Source of the DNA: Ananas comosus
Lineage: Eukaryota > Streptophyta > Magnoliopsida > Poales > Bromeliaceae
DNA length: 64,000 nt
Assembly (NCBI RefSeq): GCF_001540865.1
Contig: NC_033626.1
Coordinates: 11,696,676-11,760,675, forward strand
Reading direction: 5' to 3'
Positions 36,281 through 47,207 of this stretch are shown piece after piece. The position numbers were made by a program, and so were the translations under genes. The notes under the pieces are model-generated. The model had not been told where the DNA came from, made no database searches, and worked only from the letters and a program-made list of their open reading frames with translations. Position 1 is the stretch's first letter, and each line of letters starts with the position of its first letter.

Positions 36281-36534
36281 TTTATATGAGTCTAACTATC
36301 ACACATTTATGAATATACACTCTTTTATATTTATAATTTTTTTGCCGTTATATCTATTCCTTAATTATTTTCACTCGTTAGATTATACTATTCAATCAAT
36401 CACTCATTCAATTTTAGGAGGCCACTATCATTCTAATCAAGAACCACAATCATTCTAACCACACAGCCATTTATCCAAGGATCGAAAATTTATGAGTACA
36501 AAAAAATCTATACTTATAAAAGTATAATAGTACT
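36281..36534. mobile_element. Diverged family B MITE
   Basis: Opposite orientation to 13384-13616. Shared order: 'gttagattatactattcaat', then actcattcaattttaggagg, then catttatccaaggatcgaaa. The ends are weakly inverted (gagtctaactatcacacatt / aggattagtactattatact). Confidence 0.6.
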
Positions 36535-36549
36535 AATCCTTTATATATA

Positions 36550-36946
36550 GGGTTAATTTTATACAGATTCCTACAAATATAGTGAATGACAAATATATTC
36601 CTAGAAAGTTCAATTTTTATATATTTTTCCTACAAAAGTCCTAGTGTTTTTAAAAATGTCCCTCTGGTTTATTACTGTTAGAAAACTATTTATATTTTCA
36701 ATTTTGCAATCACAAATATATCCCTCCAAAAACCATAACAGCATAATAGAAAAGGGTAAAAATATTAAAAACTAATCAGAGTTAAATATTTAATATATGG
36801 TTAACTAAAATTTTCTAACGGATTCTAACGGTAGGAATATATTTGAAAACATTAAGACTTTTGTAAGGACAATATATAAAAATTAAACTTTATAGATGTA
36901 TATTTATCATTCACTATATTTGTAGAAATCTGTATAAAATTAACAA
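36550..36946. mobile_element. MITE with ~75-bp terminal inverted repeats
   Basis: The left end gggttaattttatacagatt, then cctacaaatatagtgaatga, is mirrored by the right end, whose reverse complement reads ttgttaattttatacagatt and tctacaaatatagtgaatga. TA-rich flanks. No coding sequence. Confidence 0.8.
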
Positions 36947-36954
36947 TATATATA

Positions 36955-37359
36955 TAGGACGGGTTTGGATTCGGGTCAGGTATAGTGAAAATCTATACCC
37001 GAATTCATATCTGTCGGATTTTTATTTTTGATATCCATATCCGAAAATAAATCGCTCCGTTCGGATTCAAGTTCGGATAAAATTTCGGATATCTGTATCC
37101 ATTGACATCCCTACTCTTTGACACTATTTATGTACAAGGTTCAGCATGTGCAGAGTTCAAAATTGCCGAATTCTCATTATTAATAGCTGTTTTGGAAATT
37201 TACATTGTTGTAACTCTTAGCAAACCTAGTTGATCAGACGAAGTTGCTCAGATGCTGTATAGGGCCTCAGAGTTGCTCATTCTGTCACATGAGAGAAACA
37301 GTAACTTTCACATACTTAAAAGTGCGAATAAGGCGATAGAGAAAAGTTAACATATGAGA
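36955..37359. other. Spacer with 'ttcggat'-type repeat DNA
   Basis: 36955-37115 is a fragment related to 23880-24300 (tatccgaaa/ttcggatat motifs ending in 'tgtatccattgacatccct'). The remainder to the LNK stop codon is probably LNK 3' UTR. Confidence 0.5.
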
Positions 37360-40300
37360 TCAGAAACTTACCGTGATAAACGGTCCGTCGAGCATGGCAT
37401 AATCAGGCAACCCAAAAATAGGCCCTGCATGTCGGTGGAAGAGTAGATTTGCGATTGACCGATCTATCGGATTCGTCTCAATTTCGACTGAAGTGGAAGC
37501 CACACACCTGTTAAAGACCGAGTCGAACTTTTATATTCAAGTTGAAAACGAAATGGAGGGAAAATAATTCAAAGAAAGACACTTCTTGGTGATGTATGAT
37601 TACTTTATGTTCATATCCTGTTTCAAGCACAATATTTAAAAGTAACAGGTCAATCATCACTTACGCTCAGTCTTTTTTTTTTTTTTTCCTTTATGCACTG
37701 AGCACAAATTTCTCTGTAAGTACCAAATTAGAAATAAAAAGAACGCCGTGCTAAAATTTATTTATAAACATTAATAGGAATGAATTTTGACTATAAAGGA
37801 GACCTTATGCATGCTTTACCAAATACCAATAATCTTTTGTTCATTTTTGGCAATTGATACATGCGTTAGCGATGCAAATAATGCTAATAGAGCTATTAAA
37901 TCAACGCCTGATGATGAAGGGTCTTAACTTGGCTTTGTAATAACCTAAACTCAAGTCGGGCATTGGAATAAATCTTGGCTTGTCAACACTTAATTACATA
38001 ATGCTGAACAATCTTAATTTAGTCACACTATCTACGCATAAGCTTGCAACTAATGCTTCAGCTCTTCATCAACATCTTGATTATATTTGTTCTATCAGCG
38101 TTTCGATTTAACGGGGCATGATAATCCTAACTTATACCAGTCATAACCAGCTATAATTTATATGACTCAAGATTAGCCGATGGCACTAACCTGTTCAAAT
38201 CTTGTGATTCCAGAACCCTTCCTGTACCGCCTTTACTACTGTTATTTGTCAAAAAACTATGCCTTTGTTCAGCACTCCTGGCCAATCGATATAAACTGTC
38301 CCTTATGCATTCTTTCATTCTGACATTCAACTGCAAGAACAATATAAAAGAAGAAAAGGAAACTTGGCTGAAAAAAGAGAAGCAACAAAACATTTTTATC
38401 TAGGCCTGTAAAGGAAATATTTATTATCCCTTTTTATGTCGCAACTTTGCACCTATTTATCTCTAAAATTAAGAAAATTGAATCTGGTGCAGAAAAAGTC
38501 GAACAAATAAAACTGATTATAATGTTATAATATCAGTGCGATATTACCTATAGGCTATACCTGATCCATGACTCCCTGAAGTTGCTGGAGAATAATGCTA
38601 TTTGACATCTCCTCAGAAAAAGCAGCAATGTAAAAATTCTTCTGTACTGGTGAAAAACCTGCTGCAACTGTGGGAATGTTTAAGCCTGCATTCCGTATTT
38701 CATTCTCACCTCCTTTAAGAAATTTATGGTTCTGCTTCTGAACAGCATTTGTATCCAACAGAAGCTCAGGTTGCTGCTTCATAGTCGGTGCAGGTATTAA
38801 GTTTTGTTCAGGGAATAGTTCCTCCGTCATTTCCTTGAGTATAATATCCGGAGATTTAAGAAAAGATGAAGACTTATTATCTCTCTGAGAGCTAATGCTT
38901 GTACTCGCATGCATGAAGAGATCCTGTTGTGATGGGAGGCAACGCCCAAGTTGTTCATGGGTATTGAAGGTTTGCGTGCTACCAGAAGCTTCAGGGAGCA
39001 AGAAATGATTTGGGTCTGCAAGTTGAGAATGATAGGTTCCATGAACAAGAATATCAGAAGCAAGATATTTTTGTTTTTGATCTGAAAATTGCCGCATTTG
39101 TTTGGAACCACAAGAAGAATTGCTACTAGTGCAGTCTGAAATTCGTTCTTTTCTCCTTCCTTCAGGTGAGCGTAGTCTTTTCAGCTGCTTGTGTGTACTA
39201 GTCTGAAGAAATTTCACTTGGTAAAACAGATGAATATATTATAGATACATATTTATATGAGTTGGATTACACATTTAAGCTTTTGGAAAAGATTTAATAC
39301 CTCCATAAACTCAGTTGTGAAATACTTAATATGGCGATTTACTATAATTTAACGCATTTTTAGAGTAAATTTAAAGCTAAAACACTTGGGCAATGACGTT
39401 GGTTTTCTCTGTGGAGTGTGCTTTTTTTTTTGGTGGTTGAGAGGATCTGTAGAGTGAATTTGAAGCTGCTAATAAGTTATTAGTACTACTTCAATGTCTT
39501 CACGTGCATTTAAGCCGCTATCATTGATTTTTTTTTGTGGAAGAGCTGATAATTTTATTCCCTAGACTTTTATCAAATGCCTGCTGAAAAATACCTCAAT
39601 GTCTTCACGTGCATTTAAGCCGCTATCATTGATTTTTTTTGTGTAAGAGCTGATAATTTTATTCCCTTGACTTTTATCAAATGCCTGCAGAAAAATACCA
39701 AGTGTTGGAGTTGAAATTTTAAACAGAAGTTCTTTTCTCAGAATTCAAACAGCTACAGAAATCAACAAGAAAATACAATCTCAAACTAACCTGTTGTTGG
39801 ATCATAGGTTTACACATAATGTCAGTATCATCGACAAACGCTGAAGATTGCATGCCGGTATTAGCAGTCTTATCATTCAAAGCAGTCATAGGATTGTCTT
39901 CAGACTGTGTATTACCTAAATTTGAACACTGCAAGTCCAGCAAAAAGTTATCTTCTGGACCATAAATACCAGGCGTAGACATTGAAAACCTTGATATCTC
40001 ATCTAGCGTACTGCTTCCTTGCCCAAATGTGGAATCATAGTTTCTCCAAGAGAGGAAAGGTGACATAAACAAGAAAATAACGGTTTACGGTAAACTAAAA
40101 AGATAAGGACTGAGATCGGAATTGAGAAATACGAAATCTACCTAAAAGTTCTGTCTATATCATCGAAGTTGCCGATGTCAGGTAAATCATAGCATAGGAT
40201 ATCATTTTCGATGTGATTGTATCCATTTTGCGTAAGAATAAGTCCGCCATCAGCTGAAGACGTACCACTAAGTGAAAAGTGGCCGGCATTGCACTCATAT

Positions 40301-42271
40301 GCAGTATTGCTAGCTCCAAGAAGAGGATTATCAGCAGAGGATGTGCTGCCTTCAACATCTAAATTTGATGTTTCAAAGTAATTAATGAAGGAGATTTTGC
40401 ATATACGTATACATATAAACTTGCAAAATTGTATATTAACATATATACCCCTGTAACATCTGTATCTTCATATACACCTCTTGAAAGTTGGAAGTTCATT
40501 TTCTAATGGAAAAACCCTTACCTTAAGTTGAGGGAGCAATTAGATGACCAGATTCATCTTGATTTTGCATTAAAAATCTTTTTAAAAGAGGGGAATTTTA
40601 GCAAGCATTGTAATACCATAAAAACTTTTTGAGATGCATAAATGATTTTTTTTTTTTTGAGGCAAGGCACAAATGAAAATTCAAACTTATACATTATACT
40701 AACTGAAATTTTTTACAGGGGTATGAAAGTATGTTTAAAAAGAAAACTATAATGTTGAGAAGCTCAAAAAGGAGAAACCATTCTACTCACAATCATATGA
40801 CGTGATGCTTATTTCTTTTAAAGGATGAGACCATATTCCCTCTGGTGCAGTGGTGCTCCTTTCCTCTGAAAGATAGCAGAAGTCTGCTTCTTTTCTGCAT
40901 ACATTACTGTTCCCAGATTTAATTACTTCCCTGCTTTCTCCAACAGAATTTCCCATCACAAATTGTGGCTTCTTTCCAACGTCATTCGAAGCCAGATTTA
41001 CCTGCTCACCAAATAGAATTGGCACTATATGATAATCACTCTGACTGAATTTTTCCCACAATAAATCCATGATCTGTACAAACCATCTGCAACTTAGCTA
41101 ACTTCTTTCTTCAAGAGAAAATCTTAAGTTATTCATTCCAAAAAAATAGGCTCAATTCGACAACCCTATATAGATAGCACTTCAAACAAGGCTGTAAACG
41201 ACCAGAAAAAACGTTCAAATCTAGTTTGGCTAAAAAGAGATATGCATCAGCGCTGTAAAATATCATCATACATTTTCTCTGGATAGCATCCCTGAAATTT
41301 GATAACAAAAGTACAGGAGCAAAAGGAACATCATATAAGTGCAAAGTAAAGCAAAGTGAAAACAGCTTTAGTGGTTCTATTTTCGTTGAAAAAAAAAGAG
41401 TGTCATTCCTAATTTTAGGCTCTCATTGAAGTGAAGGACTTAACTTGCAGCCAACATCGGCGGAGAGTGAAAATTAAGACTCATAAAACAGATTAAAAAT
41501 ACAGATAAGTCTTCGGCTATAAATAAATAAACACCTTGATTTAATCAAAAAGGAAAAGAATGTTCAGAGTTTCTGTTCCAGTATAAATGCCTCATTTTGA
41601 GAGGGATGTAATGTGGCGACTAGAATGTTAAATTCTTCCAAGAACAAGAAAGAGTTGATTTGAGATTTTTTTTTTTTTTTCGTCTTTGAGTTCACTTCTC
41701 ATGCTGCTTTAATAAAAGCCTTTTGCTCAATAAGGCTTTTGAAGCTCTGAAATTTCCGAATTCTAACCATCCTTGGCTCACAAACAAAACCGATATAATA
41801 TGGATTGAAAAAAAAAAAAAAAACAAAGAAAGATATCGAAATTGTACTATTAGCTTTTAAGAATGCAAAACTTCACTGCATTTACTCTTGAAATAATAAA
41901 TTAAGCAATTATGCATTCATATTAAAGCCCTCATCTCCTAAGTTATGAGATGATTGTCCCCGAAAAACACGTGGTTGGTGACGCACAGAACGTGCTCAAC
42001 GAAAACCCCGAAACACCTACAACTTACAATTCTCTGAAAATTGTTGATCCCCGAGTTGCTTCACGCAAGTACTCAAAGTTGTATTTGATCCATACAACTC
42101 ACAACTAGTATATCAAAAAACACATCTAAACGACAACTAAATTCAAATTACTGCAACAAAATTAGAATTAAAGCTACTAAGTAGACAGAACAAGAGTTTA
42201 AAATTTAAAACTTCAACGTTTTCCTCAGATCAAAATACGTCAAAACAAATATATACCTCAAAATCCGACAT
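37360..42271 (-). CDS. LNK-family clock/light co-regulator (LNK1/LNK2-like)
   Basis: Seven coding exons: 42271-42257, 41073-40791, 40358-40142, 40043-39791, 39202-38561, 38330-38191, 37507-37360. They give 565 aa, all in phase. The first coding exon encodes only MSDFE; exon 2 continues IMDLLWEKFSQSDYHIVP, the conserved LNK N-terminus. Other family marks are RNYDSTFGQG (exon 4), RLRSPEGRRKER (exon 5), LNVRMKECIRDSLYRLARSA from residue 471, and ETNPIDRSIANLLFHR at about 526-541. LNK proteins lack DNA-binding domains. In Arabidopsis they are recruited by RVE8-type MYBs to activate evening clock genes. The protein is otherwise disordered and Ser/Asn/Gln-rich. A 5' leader intron is predicted at 42336-42427. 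The stop used here follows ACG/gtaagt, a good donor, so a further 3' exon remains possible. Which LNK paralogue it is cannot be settled. Confidence 0.85.
39491..39699. repeat. 105-bp tandem duplication in LNK intron 4
   Basis: Two nearly identical units (39491-39595, 39596-39699). Each contains 'tcttcacgtgcatttaagcc', so each carries a CACGTG core. The intron separates exons 4 and 5. Confidence 0.9.
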
Positions 42272-42335
42272 ATCACACAAACACTTTACCCTCGACCGAA
42301 GCTGTAAAACGCCGTTGAGTTTGATCTCACATTTA

Positions 42336-42427
42336 CTGCAAAAATGAGATGAAATTAACATATCAAATGTGGAAAATATGAAGCAAATAACACAAACAAG
42401 TTTTTGTAATTTAGAGTAAGGGAGGAC
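42336..42427 (-). other. Predicted LNK 5' leader intron
   Basis: On the minus strand a donor (ttttag/gtcctc, exon end 42428) and an acceptor (tttttgcag/taaat, exon start 42335) enclose 92 nt upstream of the ATG at 42271. Supported by splice sites only. Confidence 0.45.
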
Positions 42428-42816
42428 CTAAAATCCCAATCTCGGTGGCGATTTTGAGCGAAATAAGAACCCCAAACCCTAATCGAGCTCGATACTTTTA
42501 GGGAGATACACTCGCAGAGATATCGACTTGTGAGGAGGCTTCTCTCTCCCTTCGCCCTTTCGCTTTGCTGGTGAATATTCGTGAGAAAAGATGATTTAAC
42601 TTCGTGTTTCATAACCGACCATACCAGCGCACGTTGCAAAAAGTTTGATTATTGATACCTAAAATTTTAAATTTTAAAATTTAATTATTTTATATTTTTA
42701 ACTAAATTTTTTTTAAATAAAAAACAAAATAAGTAGCAAGATATCTTTCTGAACCCAAAAAAAAAAAAACTTCGTGGTTCGTAAATGGGTCGGAGAGAAG
42801 CGGGCCCCGATTGGGC

Positions 42817-42932
42817 CACGTGGCGAAGGGAAAAGTGAGGATGTGGGGCCTACAGTTCCTAATTCGGATCCGTTCAATTCCCGCGCTCCCATTCCATGCA
42901 ACTCAGCTGACGCTTCGACAACTTGACACGTG
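42817..42932 (-). promoter_or_regulatory. Two G-boxes upstream of LNK
   Basis: CACGTG at 42817-42822 (within gccacgtggc) and at 42927-42932 (within acacgtgg), about 550 and 660 bp upstream of the ATG. G-boxes are bound by HY5/PIF factors, and LNK genes are known to be light-induced, so light control is a reasonable inference. An AGATTTTT element, the complement of a CCA1-binding-site-like AAAAATCT, is near 43254. Confidence 0.5.
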
Positions 42933-43039
42933 GCTTTCCACGACGGGATGATGGTGTCCAGCTGATCCAATGGTCCATTTGAAGGGCAAAAATTCATCAA
43001 CACTAATAAGATTTTATTGATGATGAACGATGAGATCAA

Positions 43040-46000
43040 TCGGTATTTATGAGTTATAGAAAATTAACTTTCAACTATTAAATTACATATTTTGGATTAA
43101 AGATTAGACCGATCAATATATTAAAAGTTTTTAAGGATATGAGATATAGAAAATGGCTTCAGTTGAGTATCTGAAAAATATATATATATATATATATCAT
43201 GCCAAATAGATACTAAAAATGTCAAAAGTAATAAGTTTCTAGGTTGCTTCTTAGATTTTTTTTGCTTATTTCCCATCATTCCGCTTGCCAAATAAGAAAC
43301 TTCTTGGAATAAGTCTTGATGAAAAATACTTTTTATAAACAATTTTCACAATAATTTACAAAATTTAAAATTTAGTGAACGAAAAGTTATTGCGTAAACC
43401 TGGTGCACCACGTCAACCTTGATCCGTCTTTATCGCATCTTATATTCTAGCTCCCTCCGTCCAATAAGCTATAGCCTCTCCATAATATTATTTTCTTTTC
43501 TTTTTAATGGCTGGATTCAAAATATGAGATTGTGAAATTAATTGTTTGGATATGAAAACCTCCATCCGTAGCCTATTTGTGTTTTTAGGGCGCGTTTGGT
43601 TCGCGCTATCTTTTCAAGATTTCTAGTAATCCAATAGTAATAAAAAAAATATGGCGGTGTTTGGCTAAACACACTAAGTAATTTAATTGATAATATTAGA
43701 TTTACTTGGGAATAAAATTCATCCCAAAATGCTAATCTCATTTCCTTGAGAAATGGTGGGTGTTCTCATATTAATGGATTGGGGATAATTATAATATGTC
43801 TAATCTCTTTCTTTCTCTCTACCCGTCGCTAGTTGGTATTATTTTTCTTTACACTCTAACCTCATGTCTCTCTCTAAACTTATCTTTTTTCTCTTTAACA
43901 TGTCTTTCTCTAAACTTATCTTTTTTTCTCTAAACTTCAGTTATTTCTCTCTCTCGAAATTAAGCTCTCTCTCTCCCTCTTTTTCTAAAATCTCAACTCT
44001 CTCATTCTCTCTAACCTCGACTCTATTTCTCTTTCTATTTCTTTAATTATGCTCTCTCTCTTTAATCTATATTCTCTCTTTTTTTTTTTCTAAAAAGATG
44101 TTGAAATTTTTGGTAACATTATCTAAAATTAAATAAATAAATAAATAAATAAATTGTATATTTTTTGTGAGAGGAACTAATATATGAGATATTACTTATA
44201 AGTGAAGCGCATCTTTACCATATAAATTTTATTTGGATGTCAGAACAAATTATTCAAGGATAATTTAGAGGTTTGAATTGAACTCTTTGAAAAACTTTAG
44301 ACGACCATAATTTAATACAATAGCATAATTTATTCATAAAGTGATTTATCTTGTTTTTACAAAACTAACATCAATGTGGAATATAACATGCTTTTATGAA
44401 TATTTGCTGATACTTTTCATTTGTCAAATACTATAACTTTTTTGAAATGAGATCTAGTGATCTGTTGAACAACATATTCATGTATATATCTAAGCAGGCC
44501 TTTAATCCTTTTCTTTTTTTTTTGGTTTTGCTCTTTTCATTACTTAAAAAATAGCTTAAAGGAGCAAATATGGTCATATACTAGTACACACCTGGGTAAT
44601 GTATGGGCTTAAGATATTGGACAACTATTCTGGTAATAGTCAGATAAGCCTAATATCCTCCTAATAGTTTGGTTGTTTAGAACCGACCCAAATCAGATAT
44701 TCTGATAGGATCTCCACCAAAATCTCATAATGATCTCTATTTGCGGCTCTGATCGCCGCCACATAGCCGTCTCCTTCGATCGCGACCGTCGTTGAAATAT
44801 AAAAGTATCAAATCATAAAGAGTGTTAGCAAAAGTGCTATGAGGCAACCATTAATTAAAAGTGCATGCTCTCCCTACAGCTTTAGGTGTATCTTTTCTCG
44901 CGGAGTTTGTTTCCATGTTTATGTTCGTAATCCAAAAGGTTATGAATTAGGGAAAGATCTAATAATGAGGCCTCATCATAAACATGCATGCTGCAGCTTG
45001 TTGCCATGCATTGAGCATGGTAATTTATTAATTAGATTAAAAAAAAATTAAAGATTTATTATGGTGGGTCCATGCATGTTTGAATATTTAATATTTTACC
45101 ACAGTTTGCAGAAATATTCATTCAGTCCTCGACCTCATAAAAAAAAGAAAAAGTTATATACTATGTAATTTTATAAACCAAATAGTTTTAGGGGGTGCGT
45201 GGATTGAGCTTAATCGATTGGACTCCGACTCTTTCAATGCGGAGAGTATTGGACTAGATGTGTAATGAACTAAGATGTAAATGAGAATAAGATTGTGCTG
45301 TGACGAGGAAATTAATTGTGTGATGCGAGAGCATGTGATGGCATGTTTTTTTTTTGCAAAGAAAAAGGGGCCATGTTGGCATGGTTGAGTAGTATACCTA
45401 CGTGTGACCTGGTGATGCAACATAATCTAATTCTCGAGTCGCCAAAGTTAGTTTGGTTTATTGGTTTAGTGCCTAAATATATATACAAGTTTTTGCCTAG
45501 ACCAAGTCTAATATTCCAATAACACATGCAAAAAAAAAGAAAAAAAGAAGTAGAAAGAGAATATTACATGTTAACTAGTAGTAGAGCAACACTGTTCTTA
45601 CTAGTTACTAATAACTTCGACATCATTTTGATTTGTCTCGATCGATCTACAGTGACATGGTAGAGTCTATATAGCTTGGACTAAACTAGAGAAGAGGTGT
45701 TGTGCTTTGCTTAGCCTTACTAATTAATTAATAATAATTTAGTGTTAGAGCTCATTTATGCCACTATCAATTGCAGATAATTAAATAGCATCACAATCAA
45801 CTTTATAGCTGTTTGATCAAATCCTATTTCATCTATCCTCACTAAATCCAAGGTATCTAAGAGCTAAAAAAATAGATAATAAACACTTTCTTTATTATTA
45901 ATAGTATTCTAGTTTATTCTATAGTATTATGTATAATGTTCAAATAATATTGAATTATCGTGGTGCGACGGGATTGTTCAACTACCAAAATTAACCTTAC

Positions 46001-46208
46001 TTTTTGACTACATTTCTGGAATTTCTAATTTTTTTCATATGTATTGAGGTGCTAACTATATATGAGTGTTGTAGTCGCCCGGCAAAAGCATTACGCATTG
46101 AATTAAGGCATTGATTTCACAGTCCTACAAAATAATGATAAACAAAAGATGTATAATACATTGCACTATACTATCGAATGTATAAGAAGAAACCGTTGAG
46201 TAGTATGG
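43040..46208. other. AT-rich spacer between LNK and the tRNA gene
   Basis: No credible gene. A Stowaway-like end 'ctccctccgtccaataagct' lies at about 43451, and a Tourist/hAT-like start 'agggcgcgtttggttcgcgc' at about 43588. Neither partner end is clear. A CT-rich stretch covers about 43800-44095, (AAAT)n about 44127-44153, and a TA tract about 43180-43198. Confidence 0.5.
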
Positions 46209-46220
46209 TTCATTGTTATA

Positions 46221-46369
46221 TTTTTCGAGAGATCGGTAGCATGTTACCCGTTTTGTTTATTTAATTTAGAAATAAATTTAGCAGGTAATGTAAATCAACT
46301 AGAATTCGAATTTGAGATCTCGGGTACCAACCATCAAACCCTTTGCCACTCGCGCAAGAGATGGTCTGG
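46221..46369 (-). mobile_element. Minus-strand SINE with target-site duplication
   Basis: The reverse complement reads the 5' head (ccagaccatctcttgcgcga), A-box (gtggcaaagggtttgatggt), B-box (aaattcgaattc), then the 'aaataaac' and gggtaac/gctacc tail without a long poly(A). Direct repeats ttcattgttata (46209-46220) and ttcaatgttata (46370-46381) flank it, with one mismatch. Four bases have been lost from the conserved gcgtgctac tail by divergence. Confidence 0.75.
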
Positions 46370-46404
46370 TTCAATGTTATAAGAGTAGAAGAAGCAATAA
46401 AATT

Positions 46405-46440
46405 TTTTTTTTTTTTTTTGAGAAAAAGGTAGCACGCTAA
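46405..46440 (-). mobile_element. 36-bp retroposon tail with perfect 13-bp target-site duplication
   Basis: Poly-T, then gagaaaaaggtagcacgctaa. The reverse complement is the last ~22 bases of the SINE/LINE tail (agcgtgctacc, tctc, poly A). Perfect direct repeats aagcaataaaatt at 46392-46404 and 46441-46453. An extreme 5' truncation. It lies 80 bp upstream of the tRNA-Arg gene. Confidence 0.8.
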
Positions 46441-46532
46441 AAGCAATAAAATTGTTAGGCTAGCGCGCGAGGTGCTTTAACAATAAAATAGTAAATTATA
46501 TAAATAATGGTTTCTTTATTTTTCACAAAAGA

Positions 46533-46605
46533 GACTCCATGGCCCAATGGATAAGGCGCTGGTCTACGGAACCAGAGATTCTGGGTTCGATCCCCAGTGG
46601 AGTCG
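46533..46605 (+). tRNA. tRNA-Arg (anticodon ACG)
   Basis: 73 nt. The acceptor stem GACTCCA pairs with TGGAGTC, discriminator G. The D-arm contains the A box (tggcccaatgg). The anticodon stem CTGGT/ACCAG holds loop CTACGGA, giving anticodon ACG (read as ICG, for CGU/CGC/CGA arginine codons). The T-arm CTGGG-TTCGATC-CCCAG carries the B box (ggttcgatccc). No intron; CCA is not encoded, as expected for a eukaryotic gene. A T run at 46611-46617 can end Pol III transcription. It looks fully functional. Confidence 0.97.
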
Positions 46606-46610
46606 TTCAA

Positions 46611-46617
46611 ATTTTTT
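46611..46617 (+). terminator. Pol III oligo-T terminator of tRNA-Arg
   Basis: Oligo-T run six bases after the tRNA 3' end. Confidence 0.7.
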
Positions 46618-47207
46618 GTTTTCAGCAAATTTTGTATACTTCTTATTTTTTGGTCTTCTTACGCTCTACACCGTTAGATAAGGAACTGTTAAAAATCCAA
46701 CGGATCACAATCGTTTTTTACCGTACGTGCTTTTTGTACGATTTGTCGGAGTGTTAATTTACTCACTTATTAAAGTCAATGCTCACCTGATTATTATGTA
46801 CATAGTGAAAGTGAAAGGTGAAAAGTGTCTAGACACCCCCTAAGCGATGCGCACCGTTGAAAAAGGCCCCTCACTTTTTATATTTTCTGTTTAGCGCCAT
46901 CTCAACATTCAAATTTTATTAAACTCACTAGTAAATTTATCAAAATTATAATTTCGGAAATAAAATTAGATTAATTAATGGTAGATAGGGTAATTAAATT
47001 AGAAACCCGAATAAAAATAAAAAAGCGAGGGATTACAAAAAATAAATTGGAAGTTGCGGGATCTCCATACATTTTTACCCAAAAAAATAACAAAGGGGAG
47101 AGCACTGATTAACAGTGACGATGCAGTTGTCCTCCATTTGAGCAGCGAGATTTATTGTAAAACCTCGTCTCCTCCGTTCCCACCTCTCGCTCTCTCCGAG
47201 CTCATCA

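Noticed and set aside
40636..40675. Another tail-only retroposon (poly-T then gag) in LNK intron 2
   Set aside because: The bases after the T run (gaggcaag) do not follow the family tail, and the possible flanking repeat is short and imperfect.
42355..42639. 94-aa minus-strand ORF upstream of LNK
   Set aside because: It overlaps the predicted leader exon and leader intron. It is not in frame with LNK and shows no domain.
43864..44046. Ser/Leu/Phe-rich 60-aa ORF
   Set aside because: Translation of a CT-rich stretch.
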